A DNA stretch of 10,621 nt from Candidatus Hydrogenedentota bacterium (GCA_023145975.1 JAGLCZ010000672.1:1-10621); one strand, 5' to 3'. Numbered from the stretch's first letter, positions 1-6,111 are shown. The notes: a model not told the origin generated them from the sequence alone. Translations and numbers: made by a program.

Positions 1-13
1 GTTATTTTCACAT

Positions 14-94
14 CGTCATTGCGAGGTATGAAGCAATCTGATGTTACGCAACGGTTTCGTGTAAAATGAGATTGCTTCGTGCCTCGCAATGACG
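14..94. repeat. Imperfect inverted repeat, 26-bp arms (REP/MITE-like)
   Basis: The left arm (14-39) begins CGTCATTGCGAGG and ends GAAGCAATCT. The right arm (69-94) is its reverse complement with two mismatches in 26. The 29-bp centre (40-68) is unpaired. The 10-mer CGCAATGACG at 85-94 recurs at 102-111. No ORF is inside. From memory, CGTCATTGCGAGG/GAAGCAATCT repeats are dispersed in many environmental bacterial genomes, so this is probably one copy of a non-autonomous palindromic repeat family. It lies downstream of the minus-strand gene, where it could also fold in the transcript. Confidence 0.8.
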
Positions 95-135
95 GACGTG
101 ACGCAATGACGATACTTGACATCTATAATCTGGGT

Positions 136-152
136 TGTGGGCAAAGCCCACA
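136..152 (-). terminator. Perfect 7-bp hairpin just after the stop codon of the DUF6807 gene
   Basis: TGTGGGC (136-142) pairs perfectly with GCCCACA (146-152) across a 3-base loop. It directly abuts the minus-strand stop codon at 153-155. There is no clear U-tract after it on the minus strand, so termination is an inference from position. It could instead be a short dispersed palindrome. Confidence 0.45.
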
Positions 153-1154
153 TTAGGCATTTACCCACTGGGCGTGCAGCGCATCAAGTCCTGCTTCCAC
201 AGGGTCTCCTGCAAACACCACCACCCGATACTTCAGCGTTACTGATTGTCCGGCAGGCAATCGCCAGGGTTCTTTGATGAAGTTAAAGGGGGTTGATGAA
301 ATAAAACCGTAGTCGCGTGTGAACCAGGGGCAGGGATTCCAGGGGTTTTCCGGATGTTCAAAAAGAGCAATCCCTTCGATGGGTTCATTTTTTGCCTGAA
401 CCCTTTTTCCGTAATAGGCGCACCAGGATGCAGGTTTTCCAAAAGTATTCTTTTCGCCCCTATCGCCTTCGCTGTTGATCAGGGTGCCGCCTCCCCGGGG
501 AGAAATATCAACCGCGCAGCGGAGCGCAAAAAGCCCATGATTCGTTTTTTGTATTTCTACATCTTCCACGGCATTCCACTTAATTTCCGTATCTATTATC
601 CAATGATGCGGCATATTTGCCAGGATGGTATAGGTGCGTTCATCCGTCATTTGTACAGGTCGCCCAGGCACAACCCATTTACAGGTATCCTGAATTACAG
701 CGGAGGTCGCTGAGGCCTTTTTCACGCGGGGACCCTCAGAGATTACTTGACCTGCTTCCAGCCCGCCTTGCCAGAAATTAGCGTTATTGAGATGGTCACA
801 TCCAAAATATAATGACCGATGATGGGGATAGGGTAACGCTGATTCTGAAGTCATAGGTAACCCGGAAAGCGGACCGACCAACGGATAAAAATAGGGAAAT
901 TTTTGCTTCTCCTGAGCGCGATAGCTGGTCAGCGGCATGTTGTTCCAACGTAACCAGATAAGAGGACCATGCTCTCTGCCCCCCATTTCCGCCTCCTGGT
1001 AATGGGTCAATTGCTCTGCCCCGTCGGGCGGCTGTGGTTGTGCTGCAGCAGCACAACTTATAGCACTCATCCCTGCAGGTGCTGCGATTAGCGTCATGGC
1101 ATTTCGAAAAAAACGGCGACGGGATACTTCCAGATTTTTTGGTTTGGCACCCAT
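153..1154 (-). CDS. Tat-exported DUF6807 / 'methane oxygenase PmoA'-family protein
   Basis: The 333-residue product begins with a twin-arginine signal: SRRRFF at residues 11-16, a hydrophobic stretch at about 19-38, and a possible AAA-Q cleavage. A weak lipobox-like Cys34 makes a lipoprotein possible. The body matches the DUF6807 family. The block at 87-128 has PYFYPL, PMTSESALPYPHHRS (His111, His112) and NFW. TNHGLFALR follows at 204-212, then SWCAYYGK near 243-250, and EGIALFEHPENPWNP through RDYGF at 260-284. The family is sometimes labelled PmoA but is not the membrane subunit of particulate methane monooxygenase. Members I know of are periplasmic, of unproven function, and often sit beside carbohydrate genes. 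The start is fixed by AAGGAG (minus strand, 1163-1168) eight bases upstream of the ATG. The gene is divergent from the galactokinase-like gene. Family call sure, function unknown. Confidence 0.85.
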   Translation of the reverse strand: MGAKPKNLEVSRRRFFRNAMTLIAAPAGMSAISCAAAAQPQPPDGAEQLTHYQEAEMGGREHGPLIWLRWNNMPLTSYRAQEKQKFPYFYPLVGPLSGLPMTSESALPYPHHRSLYFGCDHLNNANFWQGGLEAGQVISEGPRVKKASATSAVIQDTCKWVVPGRPVQMTDERTYTILANMPHHWIIDTEIKWNAVEDVEIQKTNHGLFALRCAVDISPRGGGTLINSEGDRGEKNTFGKPASWCAYYGKRVQAKNEPIEGIALFEHPENPWNPCPWFTRDYGFISSTPFNFIKEPWRLPAGQSVTLKYRVVVFAGDPVEAGLDALHAQWVNA

Positions 1155-1197
1155 GAGTATATCTCCTTAATGGTCTGTGTTACATTACTATCCTGAC

Positions 1198-1227
1198 ACT
1201 ATACCGCTTATGGTATTTTCAGGTAAA
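1198..1227 (-). promoter_or_regulatory. Candidate sigma70 promoter for the DUF6807 gene
   Basis: On the minus strand TTTACC (1222-1227) is followed after 18 bases by TATAGT (1198-1203), with the start codon 44 bases beyond. The spacer includes an inverted repeat, ATACC (1201-1205) and GGTAT (1212-1216), which could be an operator half-site pair. This is a consensus match only. No equally clear promoter was found for the divergent gene. Confidence 0.4.
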
Positions 1228-1366
1228 GAAATACTGTACAATAAGGAAAAATGGAAAAGGAATTTCGAATGTCATTTGTGAATATAAACAGGCAGAAGGA
1301 ACGAAATAACCGATTTGCTTTATTCGTATTTCCTATAGGTATCAGCTGTCTTCAGGCATCCCTTTT

Positions 1367-3037
1367 ATGAGTAGTAAAACGGTTTCTCAATGGCTTTCTT
1401 TATTAGAGTGCCCTGAAAAATCCCGGTCATTATGTGATACCTATGGCACAAATAAAGAGGTGTTACAGAAACGGGCAGTTTTGCTGCAGCGTACGCTTAC
1501 CGCGTTCAAAGAACGTTTCGGCGATGATATTGTAAATGTATTTCGTGCTCCGGGACGAATCAACTTGCGCGGTATGCATGTGGATACCCATGGTGGTTTC
1601 CTGAATCTGATGACTCATCAACGGGAGGTTGTGGTAGTTGCTGCGCCTACCGGCACTCCGATCAGTATCGCAGCGAATGTTGATGATTCCTTTTCCGAAG
1701 TTGTCTTTGATCTTTCCAAAGAACAACAGGGGATTAACCGGGAGAAAGACTGGCGGGAAGCCATTGCAGTTCCTGAAGTTGCCGACCGTGTTCAGGGGCG
1801 GCGCGCTCATGAGGAAACGGCGTGGAGCAGCTATTGTATCGGTGCAGCACTTCGGGTATTTCATGCCGACCCGAAGTCTTCCCCCCAGGGTCTTAAAATG
1901 ATGGTGAACAGCGATCTGCCCCGGGGTGCCGCACTCAGTTCTTCAGCAGCATTGATTATCGCATCACTGCTTGCTTACGCCCGCTGCAGCAACATCGAAT
2001 CCAATATACCGCAGTTGATTCATGCAGCTCAGGATGTAGAATGGTATGCAGGGGCACGGGTGGGTATGAGCGATCAGACTGCGATTCTGCTGGGACGCCC
2101 CGACCAGCTGCTGCACATTGCTGTATTTGCCCGGGATTTCAGTCTGGACGGTGCCCGGTACACCACTTTTCCTGAAGCATTGGATCTATTGGTGGTGAAC
2201 TCCCATACCCGTCGCACACTAAGTGGTGCAGAGCGATTGGAATATTCCCGAAATCGTTTTGCTTATTCCATGGCACTCATTGTATTGCGTGCCGAACTGA
2301 AGCACTTCGGGTGGACATCAAAAACTGTGATGAAAATGGATCGTTTGTCACGTATTACCCCGGATACGCTGGGCGGTGTTTCCAATCTATACCAAATCTT
2401 ACAGCGTATTCCTGAAATGTTGTCGATCAAAGAGCTGCAGGAACGTTATCATCCCCCAAATCTTACAAGCGAATATACGCGCTACTTCGGGGAATTGGAT
2501 ACCAAAATACAGCCGACACATATCCCGTTACGGGGACCGCTTCTTTTCGGTATTGCAGAATCTGAACGGGCACGTCTATTCCCGAAGGTATTGGAAGAAG
2601 GAGACTACGAACGGGCAGGTCAGCTTATGTCTGTGGGTCACGATGGCGACCGGGTACACAGTCCTGACGGGACCCCGTTTTCTACCAATATCAGTGATGC
2701 AATGATGGCAGTACTATCCCGAAAAAAAGCGGCGGTGATTTTGCAGCCGGGGGCGTATGGTGCCAGCAGCCCGGCACTCGACATATTGGTGGATACTGCG
2801 TTGGAGGCAGGTGCATTGGGTGCTTCTCTTACCGGTGCAGGTATAGCGGGAGCGATACTTGTCTTGTGCCGCAAAGAAAATACCACGGCTATACACCAGG
2901 CATTGGCACAGATATTACAGCAGGAATCATACGCACGCCACGCAAATTTATCTGTGCCCCTCGATGCTGAAACAGCAGCACAATCCATAGTAATAAATCA
3001 GTCTACTTCCGGCGCGGGAGAACTCATCCCAGACTAA
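1367..3037 (+). CDS. Galactokinase-like GHMP-family sugar kinase, long variant
   Basis: The 556-residue cytoplasmic protein has all three GHMP kinase motifs. The N-terminal signature FRAPGRINLRGMHVDTHGG (59-77) matches the galactokinase substrate motif. The ATP-binding loop is LPRGAALSSSAAL (184-196), followed by GMSDQ (233-237), where Asp236 fits the catalytic base. Motif 3 is GASLTGAG near 485. ESERARLF and GQLMSVGH in the C-terminal half also fit galactokinase. Differences matter: GEHTDY of true galactokinases reads GMHVDT here, so the sugar-binding Glu is Met70 while His71 and Asp73 are kept. Typical GalK is about 380-400 residues; this one has an N-terminal extension of about 55 residues and extra sequence around 280-400. 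I infer phosphorylation of a sugar at C1, substrate uncertain. The ATG is the first after an in-frame stop at 1307; no good Shine-Dalgarno is visible. Confidence 0.85.
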   Translation: MSSKTVSQWLSLLECPEKSRSLCDTYGTNKEVLQKRAVLLQRTLTAFKERFGDDIVNVFRAPGRINLRGMHVDTHGGFLNLMTHQREVVVVAAPTGTPISIAANVDDSFSEVVFDLSKEQQGINREKDWREAIAVPEVADRVQGRRAHEETAWSSYCIGAALRVFHADPKSSPQGLKMMVNSDLPRGAALSSSAALIIASLLAYARCSNIESNIPQLIHAAQDVEWYAGARVGMSDQTAILLGRPDQLLHIAVFARDFSLDGARYTTFPEALDLLVVNSHTRRTLSGAERLEYSRNRFAYSMALIVLRAELKHFGWTSKTVMKMDRLSRITPDTLGGVSNLYQILQRIPEMLSIKELQERYHPPNLTSEYTRYFGELDTKIQPTHIPLRGPLLFGIAESERARLFPKVLEEGDYERAGQLMSVGHDGDRVHSPDGTPFSTNISDAMMAVLSRKKAAVILQPGAYGASSPALDILVDTALEAGALGASLTGAGIAGAILVLCRKENTTAIHQALAQILQQESYARHANLSVPLDAETAAQSIVINQSTSGAGELIPD

Positions 3038-3055
3038 CAGAGACATCCATACCAA

Positions 3056-3223
3056 TCGTCATCCCGGTTTCTCCCATCGACGCAGGAGATACGGGAATAC
3101 CGGGAGCCACGAACATATAGGATTTGCCTGGGAAGCATGTGGATTGGAAGCCGTTGTGTATCTCTCAGGGATGATCGTGTTTTATGCGTTTCGTACCTTG
3201 TCACCTAAAAACCGGGATGACGA
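3056..3223. mobile_element. MITE-like element, copy A (168 bp)
   Basis: The ends are perfect 15-bp inverted repeats: TCGTCATCCCGGTTT (3056-3070) and its complement (3209-3223). It starts 18 bases after the galactokinase stop. A homologous copy in reverse orientation lies at 5976-6111. Positions 3057-3109 match it at 45 of 53 bases and 3163-3222 at 46 of 60, with the middle 30 bp longer here. No ORF or clear target-site duplication is seen. Size, terminal inverted repeats and a second copy point to a non-autonomous element. The interior contains GACGCAGGAGAT and GGGAATACCGGGA. Confidence 0.75.
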
Positions 3224-3271
3224 GGGCGCGTACTGAACAGGAAATTACATTTTGACTGTTTTTATTCAGTG

Positions 3272-3300
3272 TTGCACGATGGTCAAATATTTGTTACAAT
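3272..3300 (+). promoter_or_regulatory. Sigma70-type promoter upstream of the DsrE-like gene
   Basis: TTGCAC (3272-3277), a spacer of exactly 17 bases, then TACAAT (3295-3300, five of six to consensus). The predicted start near 3307 leaves a leader of about 90 bases that contains a small Cys-rich ORF (3331-3396). It lies downstream of the MITE-like element, so it appears independent of the galactokinase gene. Confidence 0.6.
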
Positions 3301-3330
3301 GATATTCTATTTGTTGCTCTGAAAATAAGT

Positions 3331-3396
3331 ATGAAACACAGAAGCTGCATCTTATGCGAAGCAGCCTCTAATTGTCGTTCGCTGAAAGGATGGTAA
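3331..3396 (+). CDS. Possible 21-codon Cys-rich leader ORF
   Basis: ATG at 3331 opens a 21-codon frame ending in TAA at 3394-3396, one base before the ATG of the DsrE-like gene. Three of 21 residues are Cys (6, 9, 15), giving a CILC then SNC pattern. The Shine-Dalgarno of the next gene (AAGGA, 3386-3390) lies inside its last codons, so ribosomes on this frame would cover or expose that site. Two mutually exclusive small stems sit inside: GCTGC/GCAGC (3344-3348, 3361-3365) and GCAT/ATGC (3347-3350, 3354-3357). Its own ribosome binding site is weak. It could be a chance ORF, or a leader peptide sensing cysteine or sulfur supply; the latter is inference. Confidence 0.3.
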   Translation: MKHRSCILCEAASNCRSLKGW

Positions 3397-3397
3397 T

Positions 3398-3718
3398 ATG
3401 AAACTTGGTATTGTAATATACTCGACTGATGCTGAAAGCGTTTGGAATGCGTTTAGGCTTGGCACTTTTGCCCTCAAGCAGGGCGATCAGGTGAAAGTGT
3501 TTCTCCTGGCTAACGGTGTCGAATGCGAAACGCTGGACACGGAGAAATTCAAAGTGACGGAGCAGATGCAAAGCTATGTAGATGCCGGCGGAGAGATTCT
3601 TGCCTGCGGAACATGCCTCAAAATCCGGAATTCTGAAGGATCAGAGATGTGTCCTCTTTCAACGATGGAAGATCTTTACAACGTAATCAAACACTCAGAT
3701 AAAGTGGTAAGTATATAG
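3398..3718 (+). CDS. DsrE/DsrF-like family protein
   Basis: The 106-residue soluble protein has the DsrE-fold pattern. It starts with MKLGIVIYSTDAESVWNAF (strand and helix), then ALKQGDQVKVFLLANGVEC, then a Cys block ACGTCLKIR (69-77), and ends LYNVIKHSDKVVSI. Cys70 is where the persulfide-carrying Cys sits in DsrE/TusD relatives; Cys73 makes a CxxC, and Cys43 and Cys85 are also present. The family includes sulfur-relay carriers, but many small single-gene members have no proven role, and no dsr, tus or rhodanese gene is in view. I therefore infer a thiol or sulfur-transfer role only loosely. The start is supported by AAGGA (3386-3390) seven bases upstream. Transcription probably starts near 3307 and ends at the hairpin 3728-3756. 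Confidence 0.85.
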   Translation: MKLGIVIYSTDAESVWNAFRLGTFALKQGDQVKVFLLANGVECETLDTEKFKVTEQMQSYVDAGGEILACGTCLKIRNSEGSEMCPLSTMEDLYNVIKHSDKVVSI

Positions 3719-3727
3719 CAGCAGGAA

Positions 3728-3756
3728 ATAAGATGCCATATATTGCGGCATCTTAT
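3728..3756. terminator. 10-bp hairpin between convergent genes, probable bidirectional terminator
   Basis: ATAAGATGCC (3728-3737) pairs perfectly with GGCATCTTAT (3747-3756) around a 9-base loop. It starts 10 bases after the DsrE-like stop, between convergent genes. The T-rich flanks are modest: TCTTATAATG on the plus strand and CTTATTTCC on the minus strand. It probably ends the DsrE transcript and perhaps that of the RlpA-like gene. Confidence 0.6.
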
Positions 3757-3837
3757 AATGCTTCTCCGTTAATCACCACCAGTTTACACTATACCTTTAC
3801 GCCTGGCACGATTCGCGTATTTTACGAAGTACGCAAA

Positions 3838-4230
3838 TCACCATGAAACAGGAGAGGGTGACACAATATCCGGCGGGTCGGTGCCCAAGTGGTACACCTT
3901 CACCTGTACCAGTCCCGCGCGAGGATGTAAGGCACGCATGGCCGCTTCACTAAGATCGATAACGCGCCCCTTTATATAAGGTCCGCGGTCGTTGAGACGG
4001 CACACTACGGATGCACCATTTTTCGCTACCACCAAGTAGTAATCGCCAAATTCACCGTCAAGCATAGCGCAGGTAAGAGCGTCATCCCGAAACCGCTCGC
4101 CAGAGGCAGTTATTGTGCTGCTGCTGGCAGTGGTGTAATAGGATGCCACGCCTTCCGTTGCCGGTTGTACGGGCTGGTGGGACAATAACACAAAGGCCAT
4201 TATCTCAAATAACAAGATACCGTTCTCCAT
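3838..4230 (-). CDS. RlpA-like double-psi beta-barrel protein, small stand-alone form
   Basis: The 130-residue product has a short hydrophobic N-terminus (about 4-17), probably a signal peptide, then an RlpA-type DPBB domain. GVASYY (27-32), TASGERF (41-47), DALTCAM (50-56), SVVCRLNDRGPY (74-85) and GRVIDLSEAAMRAL (88-101) follow the E. coli RlpA order. RlpA proteins are septal or lateral wall proteins, and some are lytic transglycosylases acting on glycan strands lacking stem peptides. Glu45 and Asp81, matching acidic catalytic positions, are present, but the family His in ALTAAH is Met56. There is no SPOR domain, so septal targeting by denuded glycans is not expected. The start is uncertain: no good Shine-Dalgarno precedes the first ATG, and Met11 (4200) is an alternative that would weaken the signal peptide. 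It is convergent with the DsrE-like gene. Confidence 0.85.
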   Translation of the reverse strand: MENGILLFEIMAFVLLSHQPVQPATEGVASYYTTASSSTITASGERFRDDALTCAMLDGEFGDYYLVVAKNGASVVCRLNDRGPYIKGRVIDLSEAAMRALHPRAGLVQVKVYHLGTDPPDIVSPSPVSW

Positions 4231-4713
4231 CTGATGGTACTACGCCTGTCGCAAGGCGACATCCAATGATGCCGATTAAATCACGTTACGCCCAAGATGT
4301 AATGTGACTTTGCCTGCGTACAGAATTGTGTAGTCGCAAATTTCAGCCCACAATAGTACACATCCGATATTATGCACAAGATCCTCTATAGGATACACAG
4401 AATCTATGTGCAATTCCAATAATAACCAGGGAGTATAAAAAATGACGATGTTAAAGCGCAAGTTTTTCCTGAATATCAGCCGCCAAAACAGGTTAAACGG
4501 TATAGCATTCATAAATAATTGGGGTTATAGTGCTATTTTTCACAACATTTCTTCTAATGCACAGTACTTCTTCAATATGAATAAAACGATTTGTAATCTC
4601 GTCTGTATTATCTGTAGATACAGAATGAGAAGAGTTTCCACAGGTCATCGAATTATTTGTTTTAGGAAACCGCAAAGCGTGCGGACAGGATAAATTGAAT
4701 AGCAGGGTTCCTT
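4231..4713. other. Intergenic stretch without a convincing gene
   Basis: It includes a small GTCGC/GCGAC hairpin (4248-4260). A possible 83-codon plus-strand ORF (4442-4693) has a fair Shine-Dalgarno (AGGGAG, 8 bases before the ATG). Its translation is rich in Asn, Ile, Arg and Cys and resembles nothing I know, so I do not call it a gene. No tRNA, large repeat or clear promoter was seen. Confidence 0.5.
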
Positions 4714-4777
4714 TTTGAAGTGCATTACAACATGTCCTTTGATATCGTGTGCATAAGCGGTACTTCAAAGGAAGGAG
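4714..4777 (+). promoter_or_regulatory. Competing hairpins next to the ribosome binding site of the 4787 gene
   Basis: Two perfect 8-bp pairings share the same 3' strand. TTTGAAGT (4714-4721) pairs with ACTTCAAA (4762-4769), and TCCTTTGA (4735-4742) pairs with TCAAAGGA (4765-4772). They cannot form together. The second reaches the first bases of the purine-rich Shine-Dalgarno run AAGGAAGGAG (4768-4777). This could be a translational switch, but the core GGAG stays free in both states. Confidence 0.35.
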
Positions 4778-4786
4778 AGTAACATT

Positions 4787-5509
4787 ATGAAACATACACC
4801 CTTGTCTTTACTTATCACTGCAATGATTGTTTTTGGCATATCTATGTCGTGTGCCTACGCAGACAGTCCCTGGAAAAGCCGTGCTGGAGGTTTACGATCC
4901 AGAAGCGCTTCGTTTCATGGAGGGCGAAGTAGTTTGCGTCCAAAGCGTCCAAGCCGCTTAGGTTCTTCAAGTCTATCGGGACGGTCAAGCAGCAGAAGCA
5001 GCAGTGGTATTACAAACCTGAGCCGCGGCTTAAGCCAATTAAATGGTCGCAGTCGGAGCGGGCAGTCTGCAGGTTCAGGCATCGGTAATGGCGGTATCTT
5101 GCAGGAATTGTTACGCGGTACAGATGGTTTTTCACAAAACGGCGGTTATGGCGATCTTTTCAACGGTTCCTATGGAAATCGGTATCACCGGGAAGATCCT
5201 ATGGCAAAAGCATACCGGGATGTGGGCATTGCAAATGCCGTTGTAGGCTTGATCGGGGTGCTGGTAACAGCATCGCAGTATTCCACACCACCAGCTGCCG
5301 TTGCCGCGCCGGTCCGTGCAGTCCCGGCTGGACATTGGGAACGTCAGACGGTAGTAGTGCAGCCGAAGCACTACGAAAATTATCAGGAATGGATTCCTGA
5401 AATATTCGATTCCCGAACCGGTCAGAAAATCGGTGGTGGTTTTTATGAAACACGCACGCGTCTTGTTCCTGAAACATTACAGCATCGTGATGTATGGGTA
5501 GGTCCGTAA
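4787..5509 (+). CDS. Secreted Ser/Arg/Gly-rich protein of unknown function
   Basis: I do not recognise a named family. The 240-residue product starts with a clear Sec signal peptide (1-25, cleavage AYA-DS). Residues 27-100 are low complexity, rich in Ser, Arg and Gly, and very basic, probably disordered. Then comes a Gly/Asn/Tyr-rich linker and a short hydrophobic, glycine-zipper-like segment IANAVVGLIGVLVTA (148-162) that may insert in or pack against a membrane. The last 60 residues carry aromatic-charged repeats: AGHWERQTVVV (181-191), HYENYQEWIPE (195-205), FYETRTRLVPE (219-229). Similar GHWE/YETR motifs occur, from memory, in exported proteins of Planctomycetota and relatives. A cell-envelope role is inferred only from export. 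The start is fixed by a strong AAGGAG (4772-4777) nine bases upstream. The gene appears monocistronic. Confidence 0.75.
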   Translation: MKHTPLSLLITAMIVFGISMSCAYADSPWKSRAGGLRSRSASFHGGRSSLRPKRPSRLGSSSLSGRSSSRSSSGITNLSRGLSQLNGRSRSGQSAGSGIGNGGILQELLRGTDGFSQNGGYGDLFNGSYGNRYHREDPMAKAYRDVGIANAVVGLIGVLVTASQYSTPPAAVAAPVRAVPAGHWERQTVVVQPKHYENYQEWIPEIFDSRTGQKIGGGFYETRTRLVPETLQHRDVWVGP

Positions 5510-5560
5510 TTCCCGAATTGCCAGCGGCGTGACCCGATAGCATCATCCCCTCAGTTTTAA

Positions 5561-5589
5561 TTGACGTGCCTCTATTCACGTGGTAGAAT
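5561..5589 (+). promoter_or_regulatory. Strong sigma70-type promoter with no gene behind it
   Basis: TTGACG (5561-5566), a 17-base spacer ending TGG (an extended -10), and TAGAAT (5584-5589): each hexamer matches consensus at five of six. It is the best promoter match I found in the window. It lies 51 bases after the 4787 gene and points into about 720 bases with no convincing ORF. Confidence 0.6.
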
Positions 5590-5595
5590 GTTTTC

Positions 5596-5793
5596 ACACG
5601 GATGGGGGAATAAAAGGATAGACTATGAATTAAAGCGTTCTTTAAGGATAGCAGCTTAGTATGTTTTTCGACTCGCTCCCACGCTGTGCGTGGGGATGCA
5701 TATCGGATAGATAAGGTGGTATCGTTGTTTGCAGTTCTGTAAGAGCGTTTGATAATAGTCCGCATTTTAGTGACGGAAAAGAGTATTTTTTTT
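5596..5793 (+). ncRNA. Candidate small RNA from the orphan promoter
   Basis: From the predicted start near 5596 the transcript would carry a perfect 6-bp hairpin, TTAAAG-CGTT-CTTTAA (5630-5645), then a 7-bp hairpin (5678-5694). It would end at a run of eight T (5786-5793) preceded by a weak 4-bp stem (TCCG 5759-5762, CGGA 5774-5777). AAGGATAG occurs twice, 30 bases apart (5614, 5644). Only tiny ORFs are present. The weak terminator stem keeps confidence low. A decayed gene is an alternative. Confidence 0.3.
5676..5696. repeat. Short palindromic repeat (CCCACGC-TGT-GCGTGGG)
   Basis: CCCACGC (5678-5684) and GCGTGGG (5688-5694) form a perfect 7-bp stem with a 3-base loop, flanked by GCT and GAT. 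From memory, GTTCCCACGC-N3-GCGTGGGAA palindromes are dispersed in intergenic regions of many environmental bacteria. I see one copy in this window. Confidence 0.55.
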
Positions 5794-5837
5794 CATCATA
5801 AAACTTTTTCTTTAGCAAATCGATACAAAATCACAAT

Positions 5838-5865
5838 CGGGCGGACACACAGGTTTGCCCCTACG
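5838..5865. repeat. Short palindromic repeat (GGGCGGAC...GTTTGCCC)
   Basis: GGGCGGAC (5839-5846) folds with GTTTGCCC (5853-5860), an 8-bp stem with two G-T pairs, followed by CTACG. I recall GGGCGAACACACAGGTTCGCCCC-like repeats as common dispersed elements in unrelated environmental genomes. A single copy is seen here, in the same gene-poor stretch as two other repeat families. Confidence 0.5.
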
Positions 5866-5975
5866 GAATGAATGGTTGGGGTGAACTACTGCCATAAAAA
5901 CAAGAAGTTCCCTACTGCGTTATTATATTGTGTATTTTCAGATTGCCCTGCTGCTCCTGAAAACCTAACACGACA

Positions 5976-6111
5976 CGTCATTCCGATTTTTATGAGACGA
6001 GGAACGAGTTGCATAAAATATGGTCATCCATGAGGGGTAGACAATCGCGGTGTATTCGTGGATCCCGGTATTCCCACATCTCCTGCGTCAACGAGGGAAA
6101 TCGGGATGACG
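5976..6111. mobile_element. MITE-like element, copy B (136 bp, inverted relative to copy A)
   Basis: The terminal inverted repeats CGTCATTCCGATTT (5976-5989) and AAATCGGGATGACG (6098-6111) differ at one of 14 positions. The reverse complement of 6059-6111 matches 3057-3109 at 45 of 53, and that of 5976-6035 matches 3163-3222 at 46 of 60. The central spacer is 23 bp against 53 bp in copy A. No ORF is inside. It lies about 100 bases upstream of the promoter of the PEGA/FGE lipoprotein gene. Confidence 0.75.

Noticed and set aside
354..713. Plus-strand ORF of 119 codons
   Set aside because: It lies wholly antisense to the well-supported DUF6807 gene and its translation resembles no family.
153..1154. 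Particulate methane monooxygenase subunit PmoA
   Set aside because: The protein is Tat-exported and lacks the multiple membrane helices of that subunit; only the family nickname is shared.
1463..1864. Minus-strand ORF of 133 codons
   Set aside because: It is antisense to the conserved N-terminal kinase motifs and has no convincing start signal.
4442..4693. 83-codon ORF with a fair ribosome binding site
   Set aside because: Composition is not protein-like, no signal or motif is seen, and it overlaps no operon; kept only as a note in the intergenic entry.
5199..5765. 188-codon minus-strand ORF
   Set aside because: Much of it is antisense to the secreted protein gene, and the rest covers a repeat hairpin and a promoter.
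3056..6111. Composite transposon bounded by the two inverted elements
   Set aside because: No transposase lies between them, the enclosed genes look ordinary, and the copies differ in length and sequence, so independent insertions are simpler.
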